Part shown: one piece after another, positions 15,731 to 23,444 of the stretch | Layout of the letters: each line of letters starts with the position of its first letter | How positions within the stretch are numbered: the stretch's first letter is position 1 | NCBI GenBank assembly: GCA_035454085.1 | Contig: DAOTEJ010000006.1 | Location: forward strand, 1-59,788 | Direction: 5' to 3' | DNA length: 59,788 bases | DNA from: DAOTEJ01 sp035454085 | GTDB taxonomy: Bacteria; Pseudomonadota; Gammaproteobacteria; Burkholderiales; Burkholderiaceae_F | Notes under the pieces: generated by a model | What the model saw: only the letters and a program-made list of their open reading frames with translations | The model's database searches: none | What the model was told of the DNA's origin: nothing | Translations under genes and position numbers: made by a program

Positions 15731-16777
15731 ATGAGCCGCTTGCTCTCCCATCTGATCGTCCTCGCCAGCCTGCTAGGCGCGGCCCTGATTCCCTTGCGCG
15801 CGACTGCGCAAGGCGCGAGTGCGGCCGCGGGCCTGCCCGTCGAGCTGCGCGAAGTGACCCAGACCTACGCCGCGGATGGCGTGATCGAGGCGGTGCGCCA
15901 GGCGACCGTGAGCAGCCAGATCGCCGGCACGGTGACGCGCTTCTTCGTGGACGCGGGCGACACGGTCAAGACCGGCCAGGTGCTGGCCCACATCGACACG
16001 CGCGAGACCGACGCCCAGGTGGCGATCAACCGCGCCCAGGTGGCGCAGGCCGAGGCCCAGCTCTCGCAAGCCCGGCTCAATCTCGAGCGCACCCAGCAGT
16101 TGCTGGCCAAGAACTTCGTGAGCCAGGCCGCGCTCGACAAGGCCCAGGCCGATTTCACCGCGGCCCAGGCAGCCGTGGCCGCGGCCAAGGCCGGCACGGC
16201 CCAGGCGGTGACCGCGCGCAGCTTTGCCGAACTGCGCTCGCCCATCGACGGCGTGGTGGGCCGGCGCCTGATGGAAACGGGCGAACTGGCCCAGCCCGGC
16301 AGCGCAGTGATCGCCGTGCACGACCCGCGCAGCCTGCGCGCGGTGGGCGCGATCCCGCAGTTCATGCTGCCCAAGCTCGGCTCGGGCGCGGTCAAGGGCG
16401 TGCGCGTGCAGGTGCCGGGCGTGCCCGAGGCGATCGCCGCGACCAGCGCGCAGGTGCTGCCGGCGGCGGATCCCAACCTGCTGTCGACCCAGATTCGCGC
16501 GGAACTTCCGGCCAGTGCCGCGAGCGCCGCGCTGCTGCCGGGCACGGCCGCGAAAGTGCTCGTGCCGCTGGGCAAGACCCAGCGCCTGGTGGTGCCCATG
16601 CAGGCGGTGATCCAGCGCGGCGAGGTCACCGCGGTGCAGGTGCTGGGACCCAAGGGCCAGCCGCTGCTGCGCCAGATCCGGGTGGGCCCCGCCACGGGCG
16701 ACGGCTGGATCGAGGTGCTGGCGGGTCTCGCCGCCGGCGAACGCGTACTGCCCAATCCGCTGGCTGCGCCGAAGTGA
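15731..16777 (+). CDS. RND efflux system, periplasmic adaptor (membrane fusion protein)
   Basis: A 348-residue HlyD/AcrA-type adaptor linking the inner-membrane pump to an outer-membrane channel. The signal peptide ends near LRATAQ; then come the split lipoyl halves (VSSQIAGTVTRFFVDAGDTVKTGQVLAHID and LRSPIDGVVGRRLMETGELAQPG) around an alpha-hairpin coiled coil (about 95-165, with repeats of AQAEAQLSQARLNLERTQ). The ATG at 15731 follows the promoter/operator and was preferred to TTG at 15722. It precedes the pump gene by nine bases. No outer-membrane factor gene is in the operon, so the pump must borrow one. Confidence 0.85.
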   Translation: MSRLLSHLIVLASLLGAALIPLRATAQGASAAAGLPVELREVTQTYAADGVIEAVRQATVSSQIAGTVTRFFVDAGDTVKTGQVLAHIDTRETDAQVAINRAQVAQAEAQLSQARLNLERTQQLLAKNFVSQAALDKAQADFTAAQAAVAAAKAGTAQAVTARSFAELRSPIDGVVGRRLMETGELAQPGSAVIAVHDPRSLRAVGAIPQFMLPKLGSGAVKGVRVQVPGVPEAIAATSAQVLPAADPNLLSTQIRAELPASAASAALLPGTAAKVLVPLGKTQRLVVPMQAVIQRGEVTAVQVLGPKGQPLLRQIRVGPATGDGWIEVLAGLAAGERVLPNPLAAPK

Positions 16778-16786
16778 GGGGCGGGC

Positions 16787-19700
16787 ATGTCGCACGCTGA
16801 GCAAACCGATCGCCTGGGCGTCTCGGGCCGGATCGCCTCCTACTTCCAGGGCTCGCAGCTCACGCCGCTGCTGGCGCTGCTGTCGCTGCTGCTCGGTCTG
16901 TTCGCCGTGTTGGTCACGCCCAAGGAGGAAGAGCCGCAGATCAACGTGACCATGGCCAACGTCTTCATCCCCTTCCCCGGGGCGGCCGTCGAGGAGGTGC
17001 AGAACCGCGTGACCATCCCCGCGGAGCAGGTGATCTCGCAGATCACGGGCATCGAGCACGTGTACTCGGTCACGCAGCCGGGCATGGCCGTGCTCACCGT
17101 GCAGTTCAAGGTGGGCGAGGACCGCATCGCCGCGCTGGTGCGGCTGCACGACACGCTGATGGCCAACTCCGACTGGATTCCGCGCCACGCCGGGGTGGGC
17201 GACTTCATCGTCAAGCCCAAGGGCATCGACGACGTGCCCATCCTCACGCTCACCCTGCACAGCGCGCGAGCCGAGGCGAGCGCCTACGAACTGAGGAAGG
17301 TCGCGCAGTCGCTCGAGATCGACCTCAAGCGCGTGGCTGGCACGCGCGAGGTCACGACGCTCGGCGGCCCGGAGCAGGTGGTGCGCGTGACCCTGGCACC
17401 CGACCGCATGGCCGCGAACCACGTGACCGCGGCCGACGTCGCACGCGCGCTCACCGCCACCAACCAGAGCCTGCCGGCAGGCGTGCTGACCAGCGGCAAC
17501 CGCAGCGTGGAAGTGCGCACCGGGCAGTTCCTGGCGAGCGCGCAGGACGTGGGGCAGCTGGTGGTGGGCACGCGCGGCGCGGGCAAGGACAAGCGCCCGG
17601 TCTTCCTGGCCGACGTGGCGACCGTCACCGCCGGCCCCGACCAGCCGAGCCAGTACGTCTGGTTCGGTGCGAAGAACGCGCAAGGCGTCTACGAAGAGGC
17701 GCCGGCGGTGACGCTGGCGATCAGCAAGAAGGCGGGCGAGAACGCTTCCAGCGTGGCCGAGGCCGTCCTCGCCCGCGTGCAGGAGTTGAAGGGCCAGGTG
17801 ATTCCCGACGACACCGTGCTCACCGTGACGCGCAACTACGGCGAGACCGCGGCCGAGAAGGCCCGGCAGCTGATCACCAAGCTGATCTTCGCCACGCTCA
17901 GCGTGGTGGCCCTGGTGTGGGCCGCGCTGGGCCGGCGCGAGGCCGCGATCGTCGGCGTGGCGGTGGTGCTCACGCTGGCGCTCACGCTGTTCGCGAGCTG
18001 GGCCTGGGGCTTCACGCTCAACCGCGTGTCGCTGTTCGCGCTGATCTTCTCGATCGGCATCCTGGTCGACGATGCCATCGTGGTGGTCGAGAACATCCAC
18101 CGCCGCATGGGCATCGACCACCTGCCGCTGGCGCAGATCATTCCGCGCGCGGTCGACGAGGTGGGCGGCCCCACCATCCTGGCCACGCTCACCGTGATCG
18201 CGGCGCTGCTGCCCATGGCCTTCGTGAGCGGGCTGATGGGGCCGTACATGGCGCCGATCCCGATCAATTCCTCGATGGGCATGCTGATCTCGCTGGCGGT
18301 GGCCTTCAGCGTCACGCCCTGGCTGGCGCTGAAGCTGCTCAAGGCCCACGGCAGCGGCCCGGGTCAGGCCGCGCCGGCACCCGACAAGCTCTCGCTCAAG
18401 CTCAGCGCCTTCTTCACGCGCGCGATGACGCCGCTTGTGACCGAGCCGCACGGGCGCGCCAGACGCTTGCAGCTCGCAGGCGGGATCGCCCTGGCGATCG
18501 CGCTGTCGGTGGCCCTGGTGCCGCTGCAGGCGGTGGTGCTGAAGATGCTGCCCTTCGACAACAAGAGCGAATTCCAGGTGGTGCTGGACATGCCCACCGG
18601 CACCCCGGTCGAGACCACGGCGGCCGTGCTGCACGAGCTCGCGGCCGAGCTCGCGGCCGTGCCCGAGGTCACCAACCTGCAGGCCTATGCGGGACTGTCG
18701 GCGCCGATCAACTTCAATGGCCTGGTGCGTCAGTACTACCTGCGCAGCTCGGGCGAGCAGGGCGACCTGCAGGTCAACCTCGCTCCCAAGGGCGAGCGCC
18801 GCCGCAAGAGCCACGAGATTGCCGCCGCCGTCGAGCCGGCGCTCACCGCGATTGCCAGGAAGCACGGCGGCGACCTCAAGGTCGTGGAAGTCCCGCCCGG
18901 CCCGCCGGTGATGAGCCCGATCGTGGCCGAGATCTACGGTCCCGACTACGCCGCGCAGACGCGCCTGGCCAAGCAGGTGCGCGGCGTGTTCGAGAAGACC
19001 GGCGAGATCACCGCGATCGACGACACCGTGGTCGACGCGGCACGCCGCGTGGTGCTGCGCGTCGATCCGCAGAAGGCGGCGCTGCTGGGGGTGTCGGTGG
19101 CCGACGCGGCGCGGCTCGCGCAGCTTGCGCTCGGCCCCGCGGACGTGACCGCGATCCACGACGGCGTGAGCAAGTACACCGTGCCGGTGCGCGTGGGCCT
19201 GGCCGACAGCGCCAAGGGCTCGCTCGACGCGCTGCTCAACATGCGGGTGCGCGGCCAGGACGCGGCAGGCAAGAGCTTCGAGGTCGCGCTGGCAGAACTG
19301 GTGGTGCCGGTGGAACTGGCGCGCGAGCAGGTGATCTACCGCAAGAACCTGCAGCCGGTGGTCTACGTGTTCGGCGACGTGGCGGGCGGCAAGGGCCGCA
19401 CCGATTCGCCGCTCTACGGCATGTTCGCCATGCGCGGCGCGATCGCCGAGCTCAAGGCGCCGGGCGATCTGCCGCTGGCGGAGCGCTGGATCAGCCCGCC
19501 GGGCGACCGCTACGCGGGCTTCTCGCTCAAGTGGGACGGCGAGTGGCAGGTGACCTACGAGACCTTCCGCGACATGGGCGCGGCCTATGCCGTGGGGCTG
19601 ATCCTGATCTACCTGCTGGTGGTGGCGCAGTTTCGCAGCTACGCAACGCCGCTGGTGATCATGGCGCCGATCCCGCTGACCATCATCGGCGTGCTGCCGG

Positions 19701-20068
19701 GCCACGCGCTGCTGGGCGCGCAGTTCACCGCCACCTCGATGATCGGGATGATCGCGCTGGCCGGGATCATCGTGCGCAACTCGATCCTGCTGGTCGACTT
19801 CATCAACCAGGAACTCGCCGCCGGAGTGGCCTTCGACCAGGCGGTGATCAACGCGGCCGCCGCGCGCGCCAAGCCCATCGTGCTCACCGCCGTGGCCGCC
19901 ATGCTGGGCGCGCTGTTCATCCTCGACGACCCGATCTTCAACGGCCTGGCGATCGCGCTGCTGTTCGGCATCTTCGTGTCCACCGCGCTGACGCTGATCG
20001 TGATTCCAGTTCTTTACTACGCCATCAACCGCCACCGCGTCGCCGCCCTGATCGGCGCGCAGGCCTGA
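16787..20068 (+). CDS. RND efflux pump permease (AcrB/CzcA superfamily)
   Basis: At 1093 residues with the RND plan: helix 1, a large periplasmic loop, a central helix bundle with GILVDDAIVVVENIHRR (about 424-440), the second loop, and the C-terminal bundle with GIIVRNSILLVDFINQE and a late AVAAMLGALFILDDPIFNGLAIALLFGIF. The aspartate pair in helix 4 is the proton-relay site. Relatives in this group pump metals, cations or organic compounds; the sequence is not a clear CzcA. Because the operon is governed by a CsoR-type site and includes a DUF2892 protein, a copper or reactive-sulfur related substrate is the leading inference. Confidence 0.85.
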   Translation: MSHAEQTDRLGVSGRIASYFQGSQLTPLLALLSLLLGLFAVLVTPKEEEPQINVTMANVFIPFPGAAVEEVQNRVTIPAEQVISQITGIEHVYSVTQPGMAVLTVQFKVGEDRIAALVRLHDTLMANSDWIPRHAGVGDFIVKPKGIDDVPILTLTLHSARAEASAYELRKVAQSLEIDLKRVAGTREVTTLGGPEQVVRVTLAPDRMAANHVTAADVARALTATNQSLPAGVLTSGNRSVEVRTGQFLASAQDVGQLVVGTRGAGKDKRPVFLADVATVTAGPDQPSQYVWFGAKNAQGVYEEAPAVTLAISKKAGENASSVAEAVLARVQELKGQVIPDDTVLTVTRNYGETAAEKARQLITKLIFATLSVVALVWAALGRREAAIVGVAVVLTLALTLFASWAWGFTLNRVSLFALIFSIGILVDDAIVVVENIHRRMGIDHLPLAQIIPRAVDEVGGPTILATLTVIAALLPMAFVSGLMGPYMAPIPINSSMGMLISLAVAFSVTPWLALKLLKAHGSGPGQAAPAPDKLSLKLSAFFTRAMTPLVTEPHGRARRLQLAGGIALAIALSVALVPLQAVVLKMLPFDNKSEFQVVLDMPTGTPVETTAAVLHELAAELAAVPEVTNLQAYAGLSAPINFNGLVRQYYLRSSGEQGDLQVNLAPKGERRRKSHEIAAAVEPALTAIARKHGGDLKVVEVPPGPPVMSPIVAEIYGPDYAAQTRLAKQVRGVFEKTGEITAIDDTVVDAARRVVLRVDPQKAALLGVSVADAARLAQLALGPADVTAIHDGVSKYTVPVRVGLADSAKGSLDALLNMRVRGQDAAGKSFEVALAELVVPVELAREQVIYRKNLQPVVYVFGDVAGGKGRTDSPLYGMFAMRGAIAELKAPGDLPLAERWISPPGDRYAGFSLKWDGEWQVTYETFRDMGAAYAVGLILIYLLVVAQFRSYATPLVIMAPIPLTIIGVLPGHALLGAQFTATSMIGMIALAGIIVRNSILLVDFINQELAAGVAFDQAVINAAAARAKPIVLTAVAAMLGALFILDDPIFNGLAIALLFGIFVSTALTLIVIPVLYYAINRHRVAALIGAQA

Positions 20069-20088
20069 CCTCAGAGGGAGCCATTGCC

Positions 20089-20313
20089 ATGACCATCGAG
20101 CGCTACATCCGCATCATTGCCGGCATCTTCGTTGCCGTGTCCGTCGTCCTGGGCGCCCCTGCGAGCCCGCTCTTCGTCTCGCAGTGGTTCCTCGCCTTCA
20201 CGCTGTTCGTGGGGCTCAACCTCTTCCAGTTCGGCTTCAGCAACTTCTGCCCGCTGGCCCTGGTGCTCAGAAAGCTGGGCGTGCGGGAGGGCGACTTTGC
20301 CTGCGCCCGCTAG
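20089..20313 (+). CDS. DUF2892 small inner-membrane protein
   Basis: A 74-residue protein starting MTIERYIRIIAGIFVAVSVVLG with a second helix (FLAFTLFVGLNLFQFGFSNFCPL), the classic DUF2892 layout also seen as the membrane part of rhodanese YgaP. These genes are repeatedly found with rhodaneses, sulfide quinone oxidoreductases and CsoR/CstR regulators, which suggests a role in sulfur traffic. The single cysteine in SNFCPL is typical. GAGGGAG precedes the ATG by eight bases. Its end overlaps the CsoR start by 17 bases. Confidence 0.8.
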   Translation: MTIERYIRIIAGIFVAVSVVLGAPASPLFVSQWFLAFTLFVGLNLFQFGFSNFCPLALVLRKLGVREGDFACAR

Positions 20314-20617
20314 CCAGCCGGCGTCTGACACCAGCGCGTCGCCGGCCTCGGGCGACCCCGTGGCGCTGCGCCGCGAACTGGTGCTGCGGCTCAAGCGCGT
20401 CGAGGGCCAGTTGCGCGGCATCCAGGCCATGGTCGAGCGCGGCGAGGACTGCGAGCCCGTGGCCCAGCAACTCGCCGCCGCCCGCAAGGCCCTGGACCGC
20501 GCCTTCTTCGAGCTCATGAGCTGCGCGATCGAGCACCGCGAGATGTCCGCCGCCCCGGGCGAGACCGACGCCGAACGGGTGCACCGCATCGCGCGGGCGC
20601 TGGCCAAGCTCGCCTAA
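20297..20617 (+). CDS. CsoR/CstR/FrmR-family (DUF156) transcriptional repressor
   Basis: A 106-residue all-helical repressor with the family core RLKRVEGQLRGIQAMVERG (31-49). The first ligand cysteine is present (GEDC, C52). The usual H-x3-C of copper CsoR is absent; instead there is C76 and H80 in FELMSCAIEH, slightly off the standard register. That argues against a plain Cu(I) sensor and leaves a persulfide-, aldehyde- or other-metal-type sensor open. TTG at 20297 has GGAGG seven bases upstream within the DUF2892 gene; GTG at 20360 would give an 85-residue protein and is the alternative. It is the last gene of the operon whose promoter carries a CsoR-type palindrome. Confidence 0.78.
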   Translation: MPAPASQPASDTSASPASGDPVALRRELVLRLKRVEGQLRGIQAMVERGEDCEPVAQQLAAARKALDRAFFELMSCAIEHREMSAAPGETDAERVHRIARALAKLA

Positions 20618-20928
20618 CCCGCCGCACCACGCGCCGGCCTTCCCGGCAGCGCCGTGGCGTCGGGGCGAGTAACGGGGCGTCCGGACCGGTGCAGAGCCCA
20701 GTAGCCAGGCCGATCGAGCCCCCGCGCCGAGCGATACCTGGCGGACCCAGGAAGAGGCCGGAGCCGGGTTGCGCGCCCGCCACAGGTCCCGAGTAACGCG
20801 CCCCCAGGAATGCGGGATGCGTGACGAAACAAGGACATACTGTCGCCCATTGCGAAAGCGCTTGAGGTTCAATTCGCTTCCACGCCGCCCCGCTCCTGAG
20901 GCTGCGGCCGTTTCGGAGAGTCCAGATC
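20618..20928. other. 311-bp intergenic region before the pilus-like cluster
   Basis: No gene is seen. CGAGTAACG occurs twice (20666-20674 and 20790-20798). An imperfect palindrome centred on TTGAGGTTCAA (20862-20872), with AGCG and CGCT flanks, lies 60 bases upstream of the first pilin-like gene and may be an operator. No known riboswitch was recognised and no clear -35/-10 pair could be fixed. GGAGAG at about 20915 is the ribosome site for the next gene. Confidence 0.4.
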
Positions 20929-21510
20929 ATGTTCAAGAAGATTTCCCTCGCGGCGGTCGTGGCCCTGAGCGCCGCCCTGCCCATGGCGGCGCAGGCCGAG
21001 TCGAACGTCACCACCGGCGCCGGCGCAATCAGCGCCACTGCCCGCGTGAACTTCAGCGTCACCATCCCGCGCTTCGTGTTCCTGCAGGTGGGTACGGGCA
21101 CGCTGCTGGCCGCCAACAGCACGATTAACACCATCGCCTTCACGCCCGCCGTGGCCGTGATCGGCAACAGCGTGGCGCAGGCGGCGACGGCGGGTTCGGG
21201 CAACCTTGGCAATGGTCAGGTCACCGTGCGCGTGATCGGCAACGCAGGCCCCATGACGCTGGCCGCGACCGGCCCGGCCAACCTCACGAGCGGCACGGAC
21301 ACGATCCCGTGGACCCAGATCACCGTGGCCGCGACGGGCAGCGCGCCAACGCACCCGACGATCAATGGGGCCACCGTGGCGCTTCCAGCTACTTCTGGGG
21401 TGGTGAACACCGCCTCGACGGGCGTCTGGACCTATAGCTACGCCAACAGCATCACCCCGGCGGCTGGTGTGTACACCGGTCAGGTGATCTACACGGCCAG
21501 CGCGCCCTAA
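20929..21510 (+). CDS. Secreted pilin-like protein 1
   Basis: A 193-residue exported protein: signal peptide FKKISLAAVVALSAALPMA, cut near AQAE, then a Gly/Ala/Thr-rich beta-strand domain without cysteines. Motifs shared with the next gene are RFVFLQVGTG, AVIGNSVAQA, IPWTQITV and the C-terminus PAAGVYTGQVIYTASAP. The size, beta-rich composition and conserved aromatic C-terminal strand resemble chaperone-usher subunits or spore coat U-type proteins, but I cannot place it in a named pilin family. It is first in a five-gene cluster ending in a chaperone-like protein and an outer-membrane barrel, so it is probably the main structural subunit. Confidence 0.65.
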   Translation: MFKKISLAAVVALSAALPMAAQAESNVTTGAGAISATARVNFSVTIPRFVFLQVGTGTLLAANSTINTIAFTPAVAVIGNSVAQAATAGSGNLGNGQVTVRVIGNAGPMTLAATGPANLTSGTDTIPWTQITVAATGSAPTHPTINGATVALPATSGVVNTASTGVWTYSYANSITPAAGVYTGQVIYTASAP

Positions 21511-21566
21511 GCCCGAGCGGCCGGGCGCCCGCCTCCCGGCTGTCGTTCATCGAGCAAGACTGAGCC

Positions 21567-22202
21567 ATGCGCAGCGCAGCCCGCCTCGGGCACTGGGTCG
21601 GGGCGGTTGCCTGCGCATTGGCGGCCGCTCCGGCGGCTGCTTTCACCACCAACATCACGGCCGCCAACCCGCGCACGATCTATCTGCAGGTGGGGGTGGG
21701 CTCTTTTACCGGCGGCAACTACAACTCGGGCGGTACCCCCCAGGCGAATCCGACCGTCAACCTGGTGTCAGTCGCGGTGCCCACGGCGGCGGTAGGCAAT
21801 AGCGCCGCTCAGGCCATGGCGACCAACACCGGCGCCACGAATAGCTTTTACGACGGCTTCGCCTTCTGCAACGCCAACCAGTTGTACGTCGGCGGCTTCT
21901 ACCGCTCGACCACCAACACCGGAGCGGCAACCGTCACGGCCAACTCCGCCACCCCGCTATCCAACGGCTCGGGGCAGACGTTGCCCTTCACCCAGATTCG
22001 CTGGACCAGCAGTGGCAATGGCGACACCGGCGCGCAACCCTTTCCCGCGGGCACTTTCACCGGCACGGCGAGCCAGACCATCGGCCCCATCGCCCGCAAC
22101 CAGTGGGCCGAGAGCTGCTTCAGCTTCTCGTACCTGAACACCACCACTCCCGCGGCCGGCACCTACACCGGCACGGTGACCTACACGCTGAGCGCGCCAT
22201 GA
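21567..22202 (+). CDS. Secreted pilin-like protein 2 (possible tip or minor subunit)
   Basis: A 211-residue exported protein with a signal peptide (HWVGAVACALAAAPAAA, cut before FTTN). It is a diverged paralogue of the previous product: RTIYLQVGVG, AAVGNSAAQA, LPFTQIRW and PAAGTYTGTVTYTLSAP correspond. It differs by two cysteines (FAFCNAN and AESCFSF), presumably one disulfide, and a longer middle. One-disulfide minor subunits next to a disulfide-free major one are common in pilus operons. Its stop overlaps the next start (ATGA). Confidence 0.6.
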   Translation: MRSAARLGHWVGAVACALAAAPAAAFTTNITAANPRTIYLQVGVGSFTGGNYNSGGTPQANPTVNLVSVAVPTAAVGNSAAQAMATNTGATNSFYDGFAFCNANQLYVGGFYRSTTNTGAATVTANSATPLSNGSGQTLPFTQIRWTSSGNGDTGAQPFPAGTFTGTASQTIGPIARNQWAESCFSFSYLNTTTPAAGTYTGTVTYTLSAP

Positions 22203-22657
22203 GGCCGCTCGCCGCCCTGATCGCCGCCGCGCTCGCGTTTGTTGCGCTCCCCGCAGGCGCGGCCACCTACCGCGTGGACGACGGCGCCACCCAGCCCTAC
22301 GAGTCTGCGGTCGCGTTGCGCTGGCGCTCGGTGGCACCCACGCGCGGCGGCGACGACACCATGGAGGGCGCCACCACCGTGCAGGTGCGGCTCAATCTCG
22401 CGCCCTGGCTCAACCGCCAGGGCCGCATCTACCTGGCACTGCCCGAGCAGCCGCCAGGGAAGGTGGTGGCGCGCTGGACCACCCAGGGCCGGCTGTTGCC
22501 CGGCCAGGTGGGCACCGGCCAGCGCACCCTGGTCTACGCCGGGCCGATCACCACGCCGCTGCTGGCCGAGACCCTGGCCCTGCGCATCGAGGCCGACGGC
22601 AACCGCATGGCCGCGAGCTACCGCCTCAACTTCCACTTCGAAATCGATGTCGACTGA
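22199..22657 (+). CDS. Secreted protein of the pilus-like cluster, 152 residues
   Basis: A signal peptide (RPLAALIAAALAFVALPAGA, cut before ATYRVDDG) precedes about 131 residues with alternating strands and no cysteine. Notable are TTVQVRLNLAPWLNRQGRIY and the C-terminal ASYRLNFHFEIDVD. I do not recognise the family. Four-base overlap with the upstream gene and eleven-base overlap with the chaperone-like gene show it is an integral member of the operon. It could be an adaptor, an anchor subunit or an assembly factor. Confidence 0.55.
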   Translation: MRPLAALIAAALAFVALPAGAATYRVDDGATQPYESAVALRWRSVAPTRGGDDTMEGATTVQVRLNLAPWLNRQGRIYLALPEQPPGKVVARWTTQGRLLPGQVGTGQRTLVYAGPITTPLLAETLALRIEADGNRMAASYRLNFHFEIDVD

Positions 22658-23438
22658 ACGCTTCCTCCTCGCCCTGGCTGCCTGGCTGTGCCTCGTGGCG
22701 CCCGCGGCCGCGCAAGGCTTCAATGCCGCGGCCTCGCCGCCGCGCTTCGAACTGCGGGCCAAGCCCGGCGAACGCCTGCGCGAGGTGGTCGAGATCTCGA
22801 ACGTCGCGGCCCTGCCGACCAAGCTGCGCGTGCGCACCGCCGACTGGACGCTCGGCGCTGACGCCAGCGTGAGCTTCTTCGACGAGCTGCGCCCGGGCTC
22901 CTGCCGCCCCTGGGTGGCGATCGAGCGCGCGGATCTGGCCCTGCCCGGCGGGGCACGCGCCCGCTACCGCTTCGAGGTGGCCGTGCCGCCCGAGGCGCCC
23001 GCCGGCGAGTGCCGCTTTGCGCTGCTGATCGAAGGCGACGAGCCGGTGAACGCCAGCGCCAGCGGCCTGAACCTCCCGGTGCGGGGTCGCCTGGGGGTGG
23101 TCGTCTACGTGGCCGTGGGTGGTGCCGCGCCGGTGCTCGAGATCGTCAAGAGCGGCGTGCAGACCGTGGACGGCAAGCGCGTGCCCACGATCTGGGTGCG
23201 CAACACCGGCAACGCGCATGGGCGCGTGGGCGGCTTCCTGAGCGGCGTCGACGCCAAGGGGCGTGAGCTCGAGTTCACGCCGCTCTCCTTCCCCATCCTG
23301 CCGGGCGAGACCCGCGCGATCACCCTCAACGCCCAGCTCGGGCCGCAGCAGCCGGCCGACGCGGCCCTGCCGGTGCGCGTTCAGGGCACGCTCGAATGGG
23401 CGGGCGCCAGCCTGCCCTTCGATCAGCGCTTCGAGTGA
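22647..23438 (+). CDS. Periplasmic pilus-chaperone-like protein
   Basis: A 263-residue exported protein (signal about 1-22, cut after PAAAQ). The mature start FNAAASPPRFELRAKPGERLREVVEISN matches the first strand of PapD-like chaperones (SPxRxEL, then a promoter of hydrophobic edge-strand pairing). It continues as two Ig-like domains, the second with ILPGETRAITLNAQL. Two cysteines (GSCRPWVA and AGECRFAL) may pair. The canonical chaperone Arg/Lys anchors cannot be fixed with confidence. Position directly before the outer-membrane protein gene supports a subunit-chaperone role. Confidence 0.6.
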   Translation: MSTERFLLALAAWLCLVAPAAAQGFNAAASPPRFELRAKPGERLREVVEISNVAALPTKLRVRTADWTLGADASVSFFDELRPGSCRPWVAIERADLALPGGARARYRFEVAVPPEAPAGECRFALLIEGDEPVNASASGLNLPVRGRLGVVVYVAVGGAAPVLEIVKSGVQTVDGKRVPTIWVRNTGNAHGRVGGFLSGVDAKGRELEFTPLSFPILPGETRAITLNAQLGPQQPADAALPVRVQGTLEWAGASLPFDQRFE

Positions 23439-23444
23439 CGCCTC

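Noticed and set aside
15773..20035. A 1420-codon open frame on the minus strand opposite the RND genes
   Set aside because: It is His/Arg/Gln/Asp-rich with no recognisable domain, and mirrors the codon bias of the real RND and adaptor genes on the plus strand. Long antisense frames are common in DNA of about 70 percent GC.
20618..20928. A c-di-GMP or other known riboswitch before the pilus-like genes
   Set aside because: I looked for the conserved core sequences of GEMM, glycine and cobalamin types and did not find them.
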